Positions 31,653 through 39,788 of a stretch of DNA of 42,249 bases are shown here, piece by piece. Every line of letters begins with the position of its first letter. Positions within the stretch are counted from its first letter, which is position 1. The notes beneath the pieces are model-generated. The model saw nothing but the letters and a program-made list of their open reading frames with translations. It made no database searches and was not told the origin of the DNA. This DNA comes from a virus. Where the stretch lies: the IMG/VR virus record IMGVR_UViG_3300038701_002746, positions 1 through 42,249 of that record, one strand, 5' to 3'. The position numbers were made by a program, and so were the translations under genes.

Positions 31653-32109
31653 CGATGAAATACAGAAGTTTACACAAGATATCAGAAGCGGAGCTACAGA
31701 AAAAGAAAGAGTTGTTGTCAATCAGGGACAGGAAGCTCCAAGACAAGCTCAACCCCCAGTTGGAGAAACTGTTAGCCAGGAGACAAAGGGATCATTTAAT
31801 TATAATTGGATTACTATCCCTCTCAGCATTGGCTTTGGCTATTTGCTTTATCTCCTTTTTAATAGCCCTGATCCAAAACTAGAAATTGAGAAGCACAAGA
31901 CAACAATACTCGGCTGGGTCCAAGAGATGGTTGAAAGTGATTTACCACCCGAAGTTAGGCAGTTTTATAAAGCAGAGCTCAAGCCAGGGCAAACTATGAT
32001 TATGTATTGGCAGAGAAATGGCGATGGCCCTACAAGGGAAATCATAGAGTTTAAGCCAGAACACAATGAGGATATTGAGAAGATCCTACAATTAAGGAAG
32101 AAAAATTGA
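31645..32109 (+). CDS. Single-span membrane protein upstream of DNA polymerase
   Basis: A 154-aa protein. Residues 1-54 are polar and Gln/Pro-rich, 55-73 form a membrane helix (WITIPLSIGFGYLLYLLFN), and 74-154 are a charged soluble domain. The start is GTG in a junction motif. Its TGA overlaps the TTG start of the polymerase gene, which argues that this frame is translated. A second ORF, also with a membrane helix, is nested in the +1 frame. Confidence 0.7.
   Translation: MSNDEIQKFTQDIRSGATEKERVVVNQGQEAPRQAQPPVGETVSQETKGSFNYNWITIPLSIGFGYLLYLLFNSPDPKLEIEKHKTTILGWVQEMVESDLPPEVRQFYKAELKPGQTMIMYWQRNGDGPTREIIEFKPEHNEDIEKILQLRKKN
31655..31882 (+). CDS. Possible overprinted 75-aa membrane protein
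   Basis: An ATG-start ORF wholly inside the 31645 gene in another frame. The product has a strongly basic, heptad-like N-terminal half (AELQKKKELLSIRDRKLQDK) and a 27-residue hydrophobic helix (about 47-73, with LIIIGLLSLSALALAICF). The quality of this membrane helix is high for a chance frame. Whether one or both frames are used cannot be decided by reading alone. Confidence 0.4.
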   Translation: MKYRSLHKISEAELQKKKELLSIRDRKLQDKLNPQLEKLLARRQRDHLIIIGLLSLSALALAICFISFLIALIQN

Positions 32110-34154
32110 AGTTTTGCTATATAGATTTTGAGTATAATAAGCCAAGTGATAAAGACCCCAATATGGTTTCTTGCGCTTTAAAACTATCAAATCAAGAAGA
32201 TATTCATAGTTTTTGGCTATTAGATAGTCCTGTTAGTAAGGGAATACTCCATACTCTATTATATAAAATAAAAGATACCCATGTCATTGTCTGCTTCAAC
32301 GCTATAGCTGAAGGTCGTTGTTTTCTTGCGCTTGGCCTGGATGTCAGGGATTTCACTTGGATTGACCTCTACTGTGAGTGGAAGATGCTTACAAACCATT
32401 GCCATAAATTTCAATATGGAAGGCAACTCATTAAGGGGAAAGAAGTTTTCACTAAACCACCTAAAAATAAGTGGGATAGAACAGAAGAAGATAATGAGGC
32501 CATTTCTTCCTCTAAAGCAGAGCACAATTTAGGGTCTGCAGTTTTTAAACTACTTAATAAAAGAATTGATAATGAGAGAAAAAATAGAGTTAGGCACGTT
32601 ATCATTTCGGGGGATTTAGACCTCATAGAAGAACACAGAGATGAAATTATAGAGTATAATGAATCAGATATTGAACATCTCCCCAAACTATTAAATCAAG
32701 TACAAAAAGCCTATAAATTTCTATTTAAGAACAATAGAGAGATCCTTAAGGGGATGAAAAGCGAAATGCTATTTAGAGGTGATTACAGTGCTCGGACTGC
32801 AATCATAGAACGGCTGGGGCAACCAATTGACTACGACAGGCTTAAGAATCTCTCTTCTAATGTTAATAACATTCTTATGGAGTGCCAAAGAGATATCAAC
32901 AAACAATTTCCTGATTTAAAACCTTTTAAATTCAATAAAAGAGAGATGCGGTTTAATTGGAAGCAAAAAGACACTAAAGAATATCTCGAAAAAAACCTCA
33001 CTCGGTCTCAATTAGAGGGTTGGTTGAAGACTGACAGTGGTGCCATGTCTTTGAAATTAGATGCTTTTACTAAGTATTTTGATTTCAAACATGAATACCC
33101 AGAAGGAAATTTTGGAGCACAAATGGTGCGTTTTTTGAAATTGAGACAATCTCTCAATGGATTTAGCCCTGCGTCCAAAAACTCCTTCTGGGATACCGTG
33201 GGGACGGATAAGAGAAGTAGACCATTTCTTAATATATATGGAAGCCAAGCCGGACGAAACCAGCCTAAAGCCACAGGATTTCTATTCTTAAAGCCAGCCT
33301 GGATGAGAAGCCTCATGGTCCCAAGTCCAGGCAATTGTGTTATAGGGATTGACTATGGATCACAAGAATTTCTTTTAGGTGGTCTGCTTTCTGGAGATAG
33401 GGAAATGATTGATGCCTATCATTCGGGAGATCCTTACCTTTATTTTGGCAAAAAATATGAAGCTATTCCTCAAACTGGGACTAAACAATCTCACCCTGTT
33501 GAGCGATATGAGATGAAACAAACAGTGTTATCCATTCAATATAAAATGGGTGCTATAGGATTGGCTAATTCTCTCTCCCAAAAAGGGAATAGAGAGTACA
33601 CTAAAGAAGAAGCTCAAGATTTTATTGATGGTTTCAACTCTATTTTCCATAAATATGCTGAATGGTGTGAAGACATTAGATATACCTATGAAGTCGAAGA
33701 GTTTATAAAACTCCCCTGTGGTTGGGTTATGTTTGGGGACAATGATAATTTTAGATCTATCATGAATATGCCCGTCCAAGGAACAGCTTCAACAATATTA
33801 AGATATGCCATCAGAAATGCTCAGGATAGAAAATTAGCTGTCATCCAATCACTACATGATGCTTTATATACTGAAGCACCTATCAATAATTGGGAATACC
33901 ATGTAGACCAATTATATATAGCTATGGACGAAGCTTTTAGAGAAGTTTTTAAAGATGACGAAAATCTTGATTACGCAAATTGTCGAATGGATGCAGATGT
34001 TTGGTCCCCCGAAATGGAAGAAGGGAAAGGCAAAACCCCCCTGGGCGTGAGCTACAAAATTCAAAAAATGTATGTTGACGAAAGAGCCACAAATGAATTT
34101 GAAAGATTTGGTAAATATTTAAACAAAGATATGAGTGTCTTGGAAGACCTCTAA
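32106..34154 (+). CDS. Family-A DNA polymerase with 3'-5' exonuclease
   Basis: A 682-aa T7-type replicative polymerase (T7: 704). Proofreading: DFE (Asp7, Glu9) and Y-x-x-x-D in YNESD. Polymerase: motif A IDYGSQE (Asp416), motif B R467-x3-K471 with Y479, motif C HDA (His584, Asp585). In motif B the residue equal to E. coli Phe762 or T7 Tyr526 is Leu475, and Lys480 replaces the usual glycine after the tyrosine. The start codon is TTG with AAGGAAG upstream and overlaps the preceding stop. The protein ends VLEDL, a shared tail. It copies the phage genome, probably with the neighbouring SSB. Confidence 0.95.
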   Translation: MKFCYIDFEYNKPSDKDPNMVSCALKLSNQEDIHSFWLLDSPVSKGILHTLLYKIKDTHVIVCFNAIAEGRCFLALGLDVRDFTWIDLYCEWKMLTNHCHKFQYGRQLIKGKEVFTKPPKNKWDRTEEDNEAISSSKAEHNLGSAVFKLLNKRIDNERKNRVRHVIISGDLDLIEEHRDEIIEYNESDIEHLPKLLNQVQKAYKFLFKNNREILKGMKSEMLFRGDYSARTAIIERLGQPIDYDRLKNLSSNVNNILMECQRDINKQFPDLKPFKFNKREMRFNWKQKDTKEYLEKNLTRSQLEGWLKTDSGAMSLKLDAFTKYFDFKHEYPEGNFGAQMVRFLKLRQSLNGFSPASKNSFWDTVGTDKRSRPFLNIYGSQAGRNQPKATGFLFLKPAWMRSLMVPSPGNCVIGIDYGSQEFLLGGLLSGDREMIDAYHSGDPYLYFGKKYEAIPQTGTKQSHPVERYEMKQTVLSIQYKMGAIGLANSLSQKGNREYTKEEAQDFIDGFNSIFHKYAEWCEDIRYTYEVEEFIKLPCGWVMFGDNDNFRSIMNMPVQGTASTILRYAIRNAQDRKLAVIQSLHDALYTEAPINNWEYHVDQLYIAMDEAFREVFKDDENLDYANCRMDADVWSPEMEEGKGKTPLGVSYKIQKMYVDERATNEFERFGKYLNKDMSVLEDL

Positions 34155-34169
34155 CAAAAAGGAGAAAAA

Positions 34170-34607
34170 GTGAGTGTATTTAAAACGAAGAAAAAAATAG
34201 GTGGAGTTGAGTTCTTCAAAAAATGGGATGAGTGGACTGAAGGAGATACTCTTTATGTAAAGTTTAGAGAATTAAAACAAAACAAATTTAAAAAAGACGT
34301 TTTTATCTGTGAGATTGTAAATGTTGATAATATGTCAGACCCCACTTTCACAGCCCCTAAAAATGGAGAGCCGAAAGATATGGAAGTTGGGGATAAAATT
34401 GCCCTTACAGCCAATGGAAATCTAGGCTATTTACTCCATAAAGGGATCGAAGAAGAAGGCAAAGAAGCTATTTTCGCTGTTGCTGTATCAGGAACTACCG
34501 AGCTTCCAGACTCTCATGAATATGCTGGGACTGAAGTTTTTGAGTTCGATGTCCAAGTTGTTGAATATGATGGAGCCGAGGAAGAAGACGATAATGACGA
34601 CCTCTAA
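34170..34607 (+). CDS. Single-stranded DNA-binding protein
   Basis: A 145-aa SSB-like protein: a beta-rich core of about 125 residues with basic and aromatic positions (VEFFKKWDEWTEGDTLYVKF) and a strongly acidic C-terminal tail ending EEEDDNDDL. Such tails in E. coli SSB and T7 gp2.5 dock to replication enzymes. GTG start with AAAAGGAG. It lies between the polymerase and the recombination exonuclease genes, and overlaps the latter. Confidence 0.8.
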   Translation: MSVFKTKKKIGGVEFFKKWDEWTEGDTLYVKFRELKQNKFKKDVFICEIVNVDNMSDPTFTAPKNGEPKDMEVGDKIALTANGNLGYLLHKGIEEEGKEAIFAVAVSGTTELPDSHEYAGTEVFEFDVQVVEYDGAEEEDDNDDL

Positions 34608-35715
34608 AAAGAAATTAAAATCCGTTCGGGATGTGAAGGATAAGAAAGAAGAGAAAGTGGAGCCTATAAAAGACGGGCTCTACTTTGATATGCCTAACAA
34701 GGTTTACCATCATCAATTTGATTTTAAAGATCATTATATCTCTTCTTCTCAAGGAAAGGCATTGATACAAAGTCCCAACTTTTTCTATAGGAAGTATATT
34801 TCTAAAGAACTTCCTGGGGAAGAGATGGGACCACACCTTGATGTTGGCACAGCCCTTCACACTTTAGTTCTCGAGCCACATCTTTGGGATGAAGACATTG
34901 CCATATTTACTGGAGCTAAACGCTACGGGAAAACTTGGGATGAGTTTAAAGAAGAGCACAAGGAAAAGGCTATAATAACTAAGAAAGAAGAAGCTCTTGT
35001 GAGACTTCTTGCTAAGTTTATTAAGCAAAATCCAGCTGCTATGAATTACCTCTCTAAAGAGGGCTGGAATGAGGCTTCACTTTTCATAACACTTTATTCT
35101 GATGGCAAAACTATCTATACAAAAACGAGGACAGATCATTATTCTGCCCTTAATAAAGATGGCTGGGCTGATGGAATTTCTAAAGATGTTGATGAGAGTA
35201 AGCTAATCCCCCTTAAAGTTAAAATGCGGTTTGACCAATTTAGTGAAGATGGGGATTTAATTGATATTAAATCAACATCGGATAACCCTGAAGATAAATG
35301 GGCCATTCAGAATATTGAAAAACGCTATAGTTACTCATTTTCTGCAGCTTGGTATCATGTGATTTTGGACGCTTATATTGGATGGATGTCAGATATAGAT
35401 ATGCCAAGACCTGGCAATTTCTATTGGGTTTACGCATCTAAAACCTACTATAACACTCAAGTCTATCGTTGCTCTCAAAGAGCTATGGCAGCGGGTAGGG
35501 CTAAAGTTATAGAAGCTCTTTTAAGACTCACTGAAGGTATTACTACAAATTGGGAGACCGAAGAAAGTGCAGTACAGGTTTGGGATATTGATGACAAAAC
35601 AGCGAAGTGGCATGGAGTTGAAGGCTTATCAGTAGATGAAAAGCCAGAAATTTACAAGTCTGGACCTGTCGAAGAAAATAATGATTTAGAAGATAACGAT
35701 TTAGATGATTTATAG
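34594..35715 (+). CDS. RecE-like PD-(D/E)XK exonuclease
   Basis: A 373-aa nuclease. The frame is open from 34480, but the ATG at 34594, overlapping the SSB stop, gives a sensible N-terminus (MTTSKKKLKSVRD). The family signature is present: YFDMPNKVYHHQ, SSSQGKAL, GTALHTLVLEP, and the catalytic GDLIDIKST (Asp and Lys), with YSFSAAWYH as the last motif. Such 5'-3' exonucleases work in phage recombination and DNA processing. It ends NDLDDL. A separate annealing protein is not recognised nearby. Confidence 0.85.
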   Translation: MTTSKKKLKSVRDVKDKKEEKVEPIKDGLYFDMPNKVYHHQFDFKDHYISSSQGKALIQSPNFFYRKYISKELPGEEMGPHLDVGTALHTLVLEPHLWDEDIAIFTGAKRYGKTWDEFKEEHKEKAIITKKEEALVRLLAKFIKQNPAAMNYLSKEGWNEASLFITLYSDGKTIYTKTRTDHYSALNKDGWADGISKDVDESKLIPLKVKMRFDQFSEDGDLIDIKSTSDNPEDKWAIQNIEKRYSYSFSAAWYHVILDAYIGWMSDIDMPRPGNFYWVYASKTYYNTQVYRCSQRAMAAGRAKVIEALLRLTEGITTNWETEESAVQVWDIDDKTAKWHGVEGLSVDEKPEIYKSGPVEENNDLEDNDLDDL

Positions 35716-35723
35716 GAGGAAAA

Positions 35724-36284
35724 GTGAAAATCATTGAAATTAAATTAGAGAAAAAAATATCAGGAACTATCAATGGACTAAAAAACGAGTATGATAATGA
35801 ATTAGTATCAGCTGTTGCTATGGTTGAAGAAGGCGAACACGTTGAGAAGGCAATGGCCAATTTGAGATCTTTTGTGGAGAGTTCCCTTGGCATATCAGAG
35901 TCAAAATCTACAATGGTTACAGAGAAGACTGAAGTCTCTGAACCGAAGGAAGATGAAAAGCCAGCATCAAAGAAAAAGGCAAGCCCTAAGAAAGCTACTA
36001 GCAAGAAGAAGACAGCTGCAAAGCCGAAGGCAAAGAAGGCAGTAGCGTATGACAATACTGATGATAATCACAAAGTCATATATTCTGAGTTAGCAGACAA
36101 GCATTTCACTGAGAAGTGGAGAGCTAAGGGCTCTGACTTACGAAAGCAAATTGCTGGAGTATCTAAAGAGTTAGTCGGGGAAGCTATGTTCTCGGGCGAT
36201 GCTGAAGAGTGCACTGTCGAAACTATATTAGAATCATTTGAAGCGAAATTTTTGGAGTTAGCTCCAGAGCCGGATGATCTATAA
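35724..36284 (+). CDS. Lysine-rich, histone H1-like linker protein
   Basis: A 186-aa protein in three parts: a folded N-terminal segment (about 1-58), a lysine/alanine/proline-rich linker (about 78-111, with KKASPKKATSKKKTAAKPKA) like histone H1-type tails, and a C-terminal helical domain (about 118-180). It ends PEPDDL. GTG start with AGGAGG. It probably binds DNA through the linker and may assist the exonuclease or SSB; the exact role is unknown. Confidence 0.75.
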   Translation: MKIIEIKLEKKISGTINGLKNEYDNELVSAVAMVEEGEHVEKAMANLRSFVESSLGISESKSTMVTEKTEVSEPKEDEKPASKKKASPKKATSKKKTAAKPKAKKAVAYDNTDDNHKVIYSELADKHFTEKWRAKGSDLRKQIAGVSKELVGEAMFSGDAEECTVETILESFEAKFLELAPEPDDL

Positions 36285-36315
36285 ATAAAAAAGCCAGCCC
36301 CGAATTAGGCTGGCT
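36283..36315 (-). terminator. Minus-strand terminator inside the plus-strand arm
   Basis: AGCCAGCC (36292-36299) pairs perfectly with GGCTGGCT (36308-36315), loop 8 bases. Read on the minus strand a TTTTTTATTT run follows, so it is an intrinsic terminator for leftward RNA. On the plus strand no T run follows. It would stop antisense transcription coming from the right, away from the replication genes. Confidence 0.65.
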
Positions 36316-36360
36316 AGCACAACACAACAACCAAATGGTTAAATAATGTGGAGTATTTAT

Positions 36361-36705
36361 ATGACGAAAATAATAGCCATATCAATAAGTTTTTTTGCAA
36401 TACTCTCTTTTTCTTTTTCTATGGGCTGGTTCTCTGGCCGTAAGAATTTGGAAGAGAAGTATATGTTTGGGTTTGAGTTTGAACTTTATGACCCAGACAA
36501 TAGGAATGTCTGTATAAACCAAGGTCACAATTATAAAGTAGAGGGTTGGTATTCTGGAAAGAATGGGGATCAACTGGAAGTATGGGTTGAAAGATTTGAA
36601 GGTGCTCCCACGGGGGCTCCGCGCCATAAGTGGCAGACCAGAAGATCTTATAGTTATTTCTTTAATGAAGAAGCCCACACTAAACACTTATTTGGAGACA
36701 AGTAG
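36361..36705 (+). CDS. Small membrane-anchored or exported protein
   Basis: A 114-aa protein. The frame opens at 36346, but TGGAG seven bases before 36361 sets the start at MTKIIAISISFF. Residues 4-24 are a hydrophobic signal or anchor without a clear cleavage site. The rest is a basic/aromatic soluble domain. The stop overlaps the GTG start of the SNF2 helicase. Function unknown. Confidence 0.68.
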   Translation: MTKIIAISISFFAILSFSFSMGWFSGRKNLEEKYMFGFEFELYDPDNRNVCINQGHNYKVEGWYSGKNGDQLEVWVERFEGAPTGAPRHKWQTRRSYSYFFNEEAHTKHLFGDK

Positions 36706-37985
36706 TGTTTGATAAATATCTGAATTGTACATTAGACCCCTACCAAGTTACGGGAGCCAGTCTTGCCTATAGAGAAAAATATTTCTTTATAGGGGATGAT
36801 ATGGGTCTGGGGAAGACAGTGCAAGCCTTAGCAGTAATAGCAAGAGATGGAGGGCGCACCTTATTTGTCACTCCCCCACATCTTCGCACTAACTGGGAGC
36901 AAGAAATCCTTCTCCATATGAAAAATGTGCCGAGCTACCATATTGTTAAGAAAAAGCAGGATATTAATAAGTATAATGGAGAGCACTTCCTTATTATCTC
37001 TAATCAAATGATAGAGAAGATAGACCCCAAAGTGTTAAAGACCTTTGATAATTGTGTTGTGGATGAAGCCCACGCTTTCAAAAATCCCGACTCCCAAAGG
37101 ACTGAAGCATTTGCCCAGTATGTTGAGCAGTGCCGACCTAATCGCCTTCTCATGTTGTCGGGGACAGCTATTAAAAACAGGGTCACTGAGTTTTTCTCCC
37201 TACTCTACATACTATCAATGAATAAAAATGCTTGTGCTTGGAACAGGAAATATTCTGTCAGAAGAGACTTCCCCTCTAAGTGGGATTTTAACAAAAAATT
37301 CTCTCATGAAGTGCAGATAAAAATAAGACGTAGGATGATTACAAAATATGAGGGGTTGAAGAATCTAAAACTTCTCAAGAAATACATGAAACATAGATAT
37401 ATAAGGCGTGATGAAACTCAACAAAATCTCCCTGATTTAATTGAGATGAATCACTTCATTGATGGGTACAAGGATGATCCCTCTCTCCAGACAATTTGGG
37501 AAGCCCTACTCCAGGGAAGACAAAACGACATACTAGCCAAGGTCCGATCTGCATCTGTAAAAGCCAAAGCAACAATAGAATATGTCAAAGGCATCAGTGA
37601 GAATGGCTCCCAAATTGTCGTTTTTACAGACCATAAAGAGTCTGCAGAAACAATTGCCGATGGGCTTAAAGTTCCTTTCATCCACTCTGGAACTTCTATG
37701 AAAGCCAGGGACCAAATCAAAAAAGATTTTATTGCAGGAAATATACAATATTTCGTAGCCACAATAGGCACCATGTCAGAGGGCGTGACATTAATTAATG
37801 CCAATGATGTAGTGTTTAACGACCTTTCCTGGGTGCCAGCTAGTAATAGACAGGCTAAGAAAAGGATTCATAGAAGGGGTCAGACAAAGACTTGTAGAGT
37901 TCATTATGTTTGGGGATCTTATCAGGATAACCAAATAGGTAAATTATTAAGAAGCAAAGAGAGTGTACTAAGGGAGGTACTGTGA
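36705..37985 (+). CDS. SNF2-type (superfamily 2) helicase/ATPase
   Basis: A 426-aa DNA-dependent ATPase. Motif I is DDMGLGKT (Lys37), motif II VVDEAH (Asp120, Glu121), motif III LSGTAI, and motif VI KKRIHRRGQ (387-393), the SNF2 hallmark. It is close to the minimal core without accessory domains. Phage SNF2 helicases remodel protein-DNA complexes or help recombination and replication start. GTG start with GGAG nine bases before it. It overlaps the amidase gene by four bases. Confidence 0.9.
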   Translation: MFDKYLNCTLDPYQVTGASLAYREKYFFIGDDMGLGKTVQALAVIARDGGRTLFVTPPHLRTNWEQEILLHMKNVPSYHIVKKKQDINKYNGEHFLIISNQMIEKIDPKVLKTFDNCVVDEAHAFKNPDSQRTEAFAQYVEQCRPNRLLMLSGTAIKNRVTEFFSLLYILSMNKNACAWNRKYSVRRDFPSKWDFNKKFSHEVQIKIRRRMITKYEGLKNLKLLKKYMKHRYIRRDETQQNLPDLIEMNHFIDGYKDDPSLQTIWEALLQGRQNDILAKVRSASVKAKATIEYVKGISENGSQIVVFTDHKESAETIADGLKVPFIHSGTSMKARDQIKKDFIAGNIQYFVATIGTMSEGVTLINANDVVFNDLSWVPASNRQAKKRIHRRGQTKTCRVHYVWGSYQDNQIGKLLRSKESVLREVL

Positions 37986-38686
37986 AAGAGAAAATAGAAG
38001 AACATTTGCAAAATATAGAGGGGTCTATGGGCGGCATTAGAGAAATATTGATGAGCGAAGAATTTGCTAAGTCTGTTGGAGAAAAAGAAGAAGACACCCC
38101 TGTCTTAAAGAAACCTTTGGGAAGAGTGGCTTTAGTTGTTGGACACACTTACATAAGTAAGGGAGCTTTTTCCCCAATACTTGGTTCTGAGTATGATTAT
38201 AATGCTAAAGTTTTAGGCCCTGCTATCGTTAGAACACTAGATGATTTAGGAATTAAAGGTGGAATTTTCTATAGAGATCAAGGCGGGTATAAAGGGGCCT
38301 ATGATGCGTTAAATTCTTGGGGAGCTGACATAGTTATTGAGCTTCACTTCAATGCCTTTAATGGGAAAGCATCTGGAGCGGAGATACTACTCGCTACTGA
38401 CAAAGATCGTCCTGGTCTTCATGAAAAGGAGCTAGCTATAAACATGGTTGCTATGATTTCTGATGTTTTAAATATCCCAAATAGAGGTTTGAAATATAGG
38501 CCTTCTAGTAAAAGAGAGCGGGGCTGGCATTTAGTGAACCAGACTCACACCATACCGAGCATACTTATTGAGCCTTTCTTTGGGGATAATGAAGATGATG
38601 CTAAAAGCGCCCGTGTAAACATTGTTTCACTAGCAGCTGCTATTGCGCTCCCCTGTAAAACTTTGTTAGAGGGTGGATATGAGTAA
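37982..38686 (+). CDS. N-acetylmuramoyl-L-alanine amidase (endolysin)
   Basis: A 234-aa zinc amidase of the Amidase_3 type. Zinc ligands are His55 (VVGHT), Glu70 (GSEYDYN) and His122 (IELHFNAF); the catalytic acid is Glu197 (ILIEPFF). It cuts between the sugar and the stem peptide of peptidoglycan. A 45-residue charged extension precedes the catalytic domain, and there is no signal peptide, so it needs a holin. As with T7 gp3.5 it is encoded among the replication genes. GTG start. Confidence 0.9.
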   Translation: MKEKIEEHLQNIEGSMGGIREILMSEEFAKSVGEKEEDTPVLKKPLGRVALVVGHTYISKGAFSPILGSEYDYNAKVLGPAIVRTLDDLGIKGGIFYRDQGGYKGAYDALNSWGADIVIELHFNAFNGKASGAEILLATDKDRPGLHEKELAINMVAMISDVLNIPNRGLKYRPSSKRERGWHLVNQTHTIPSILIEPFFGDNEDDAKSARVNIVSLAAAIALPCKTLLEGGYE

Positions 38687-39332
38687 GCGTAAGACAGGGG
38701 GCAAGCGAGGAAGTGTTATAGAGCTATCTAAAAAAAGAAAGACAGCCCCTATAAAGAAAGAAGATTTCACTGTCCCTCGTTTGGTTGATATCACCCAAAA
38801 GACAGAAGATACTTCTATTGTCCACACAACGACAAACATAGAAGAGTCTAAGAAAGCCGTGGAATTTATTCGGAAGGCTTTCCAAAACAAAAACATGGTT
38901 CTATCAGGAGAGACAGAAAGGATGGGCTATGTCGCTGACTTTGCCCACTTTGATTTTATGATAGACCCAAACAACTTAACGAACGATGACATCCTCAGAA
39001 TTAAAGCTGCTAAGAATGATTTAGAAGTTTTAACAGTATTCTGGGGTTTGTTGTGGCCCTATATTGATAAATTGCTAAAGAGCTATGAAGTAATGGAGCA
39101 AGGGTTTGAGCATATCCAAAATGAGAACATTGATGTGGAGAAAAACTATGCCCAGCAATCTCTTATTTTAAGGATATATAAACAGTTTATGGAGAATAAC
39201 AATGACGCAAAATCAAAGTTCAATAGATTCTACAAAGAAGAAAAGAAAAAGTATGACAAGCTCGCCGAGGAAGCTGTCAAAAATTATCATGAGCAACGCA
39301 AATCTGAGCAAGAGAGCCAAGAAAGTAAGTAA
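38679..39332 (+). CDS. Hypothetical protein with basic N-terminus
   Basis: A 217-aa protein. An in-frame GTG lies two codons earlier, but the ATG at 38679 overlaps the amidase stop and has GAGGG upstream. Residues 1-30 are Lys/Arg-rich (MSKRKTGGKRG), the middle is mixed, and residues about 150-217 form a charged helix. The layout suggests nucleic acid contact; no family is recognised. Confidence 0.7.
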   Translation: MSKRKTGGKRGSVIELSKKRKTAPIKKEDFTVPRLVDITQKTEDTSIVHTTTNIEESKKAVEFIRKAFQNKNMVLSGETERMGYVADFAHFDFMIDPNNLTNDDILRIKAAKNDLEVLTVFWGLLWPYIDKLLKSYEVMEQGFEHIQNENIDVEKNYAQQSLILRIYKQFMENNNDAKSKFNRFYKEEKKKYDKLAEEAVKNYHEQRKSEQESQESK

Positions 39333-39579
39333 GTATTTAGTTGCAGAGCTTGGCTTTTCTCCTACCGAAGGACTTGTCTTTGCCCTGAGAGCTGAAGGCT
39401 ATAGTCTTATAGAGACCCAGAGAATGTTGGGGGTTTCTAACGGGGCATCAAAGTCCCACAGTTATAATGGGTTTATCAAATTGAAGAAGATGAATTTCTT
39501 CGATGGAGGGGATGTTAATATTGTACATTTCGTTTATTTAATGGCGGCAAAATTTCCCATAAAGGAGAGTAAAAAATGA
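39289..39579 (+). CDS. Small HTH protein
   Basis: A 97-aa protein from the ATG at 39289 (the frame is open from 39202 and the start is uncertain). It has a basic N-terminus, then GFSPTEGLVFALRAEGYSL and a likely recognition helix in ETQRMLGVSNGASKSHSYNG, similar to sigma-region-4-like or resolvase-like HTHs. It may be a second transcription regulator. It overlaps the genes on both sides. Confidence 0.62.
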   Translation: MSNANLSKRAKKVSKYLVAELGFSPTEGLVFALRAEGYSLIETQRMLGVSNGASKSHSYNGFIKLKKMNFFDGGDVNIVHFVYLMAAKFPIKESKK

Positions 39580-39788
39580 GAAGGGTTGGAGTTATTATAA
39601 AAGATGAAGAAGATGGGCATTTGATCCAATGTGGCTATGAGGCTGAGTCCGAAGGCTTTGATTCTGATAGTATAGTATTTAAGAAACAAGAAGTTGAATT
39701 GAGAATATCGGGGAAAGACTTTACTAATATGCTCCTTATATTTCAGGGCAAGAAGCCAATTATAGAAGAGAAAAATAATGATGTATAA
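39576..39788 (+). CDS. Small acidic protein
   Basis: A 70-aa protein with AAAGGAG eight bases before an ATG that overlaps the previous stop (ATGA). It has mixed beta-like sequence and an acidic end (EEKNNDV). No family recognised. Confidence 0.65.
   Translation: MRRVGVIIKDEEDGHLIQCGYEAESEGFDSDSIVFKKQEVELRISGKDFTNMLLIFQGKKPIIEEKNNDV

Noticed and set aside
34480-34593. Longer start of the exonuclease gene
   Set aside because: It overlaps the SSB gene for over 100 bases and encodes a non-family N-terminus; the ATG at 34594 is better placed.
36283-36315. Plus-strand terminator ending the replication operon
   Set aside because: The T run is on the minus strand only, and plus-strand genes continue closely behind.
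37953-37980. Another copy of the 14-bp repeat (AGAGTGTACTAAGG) at the end of the SNF2 gene
   Set aside because: It matches only the core, is coding, and no promoter is nearby, so chance is likely.
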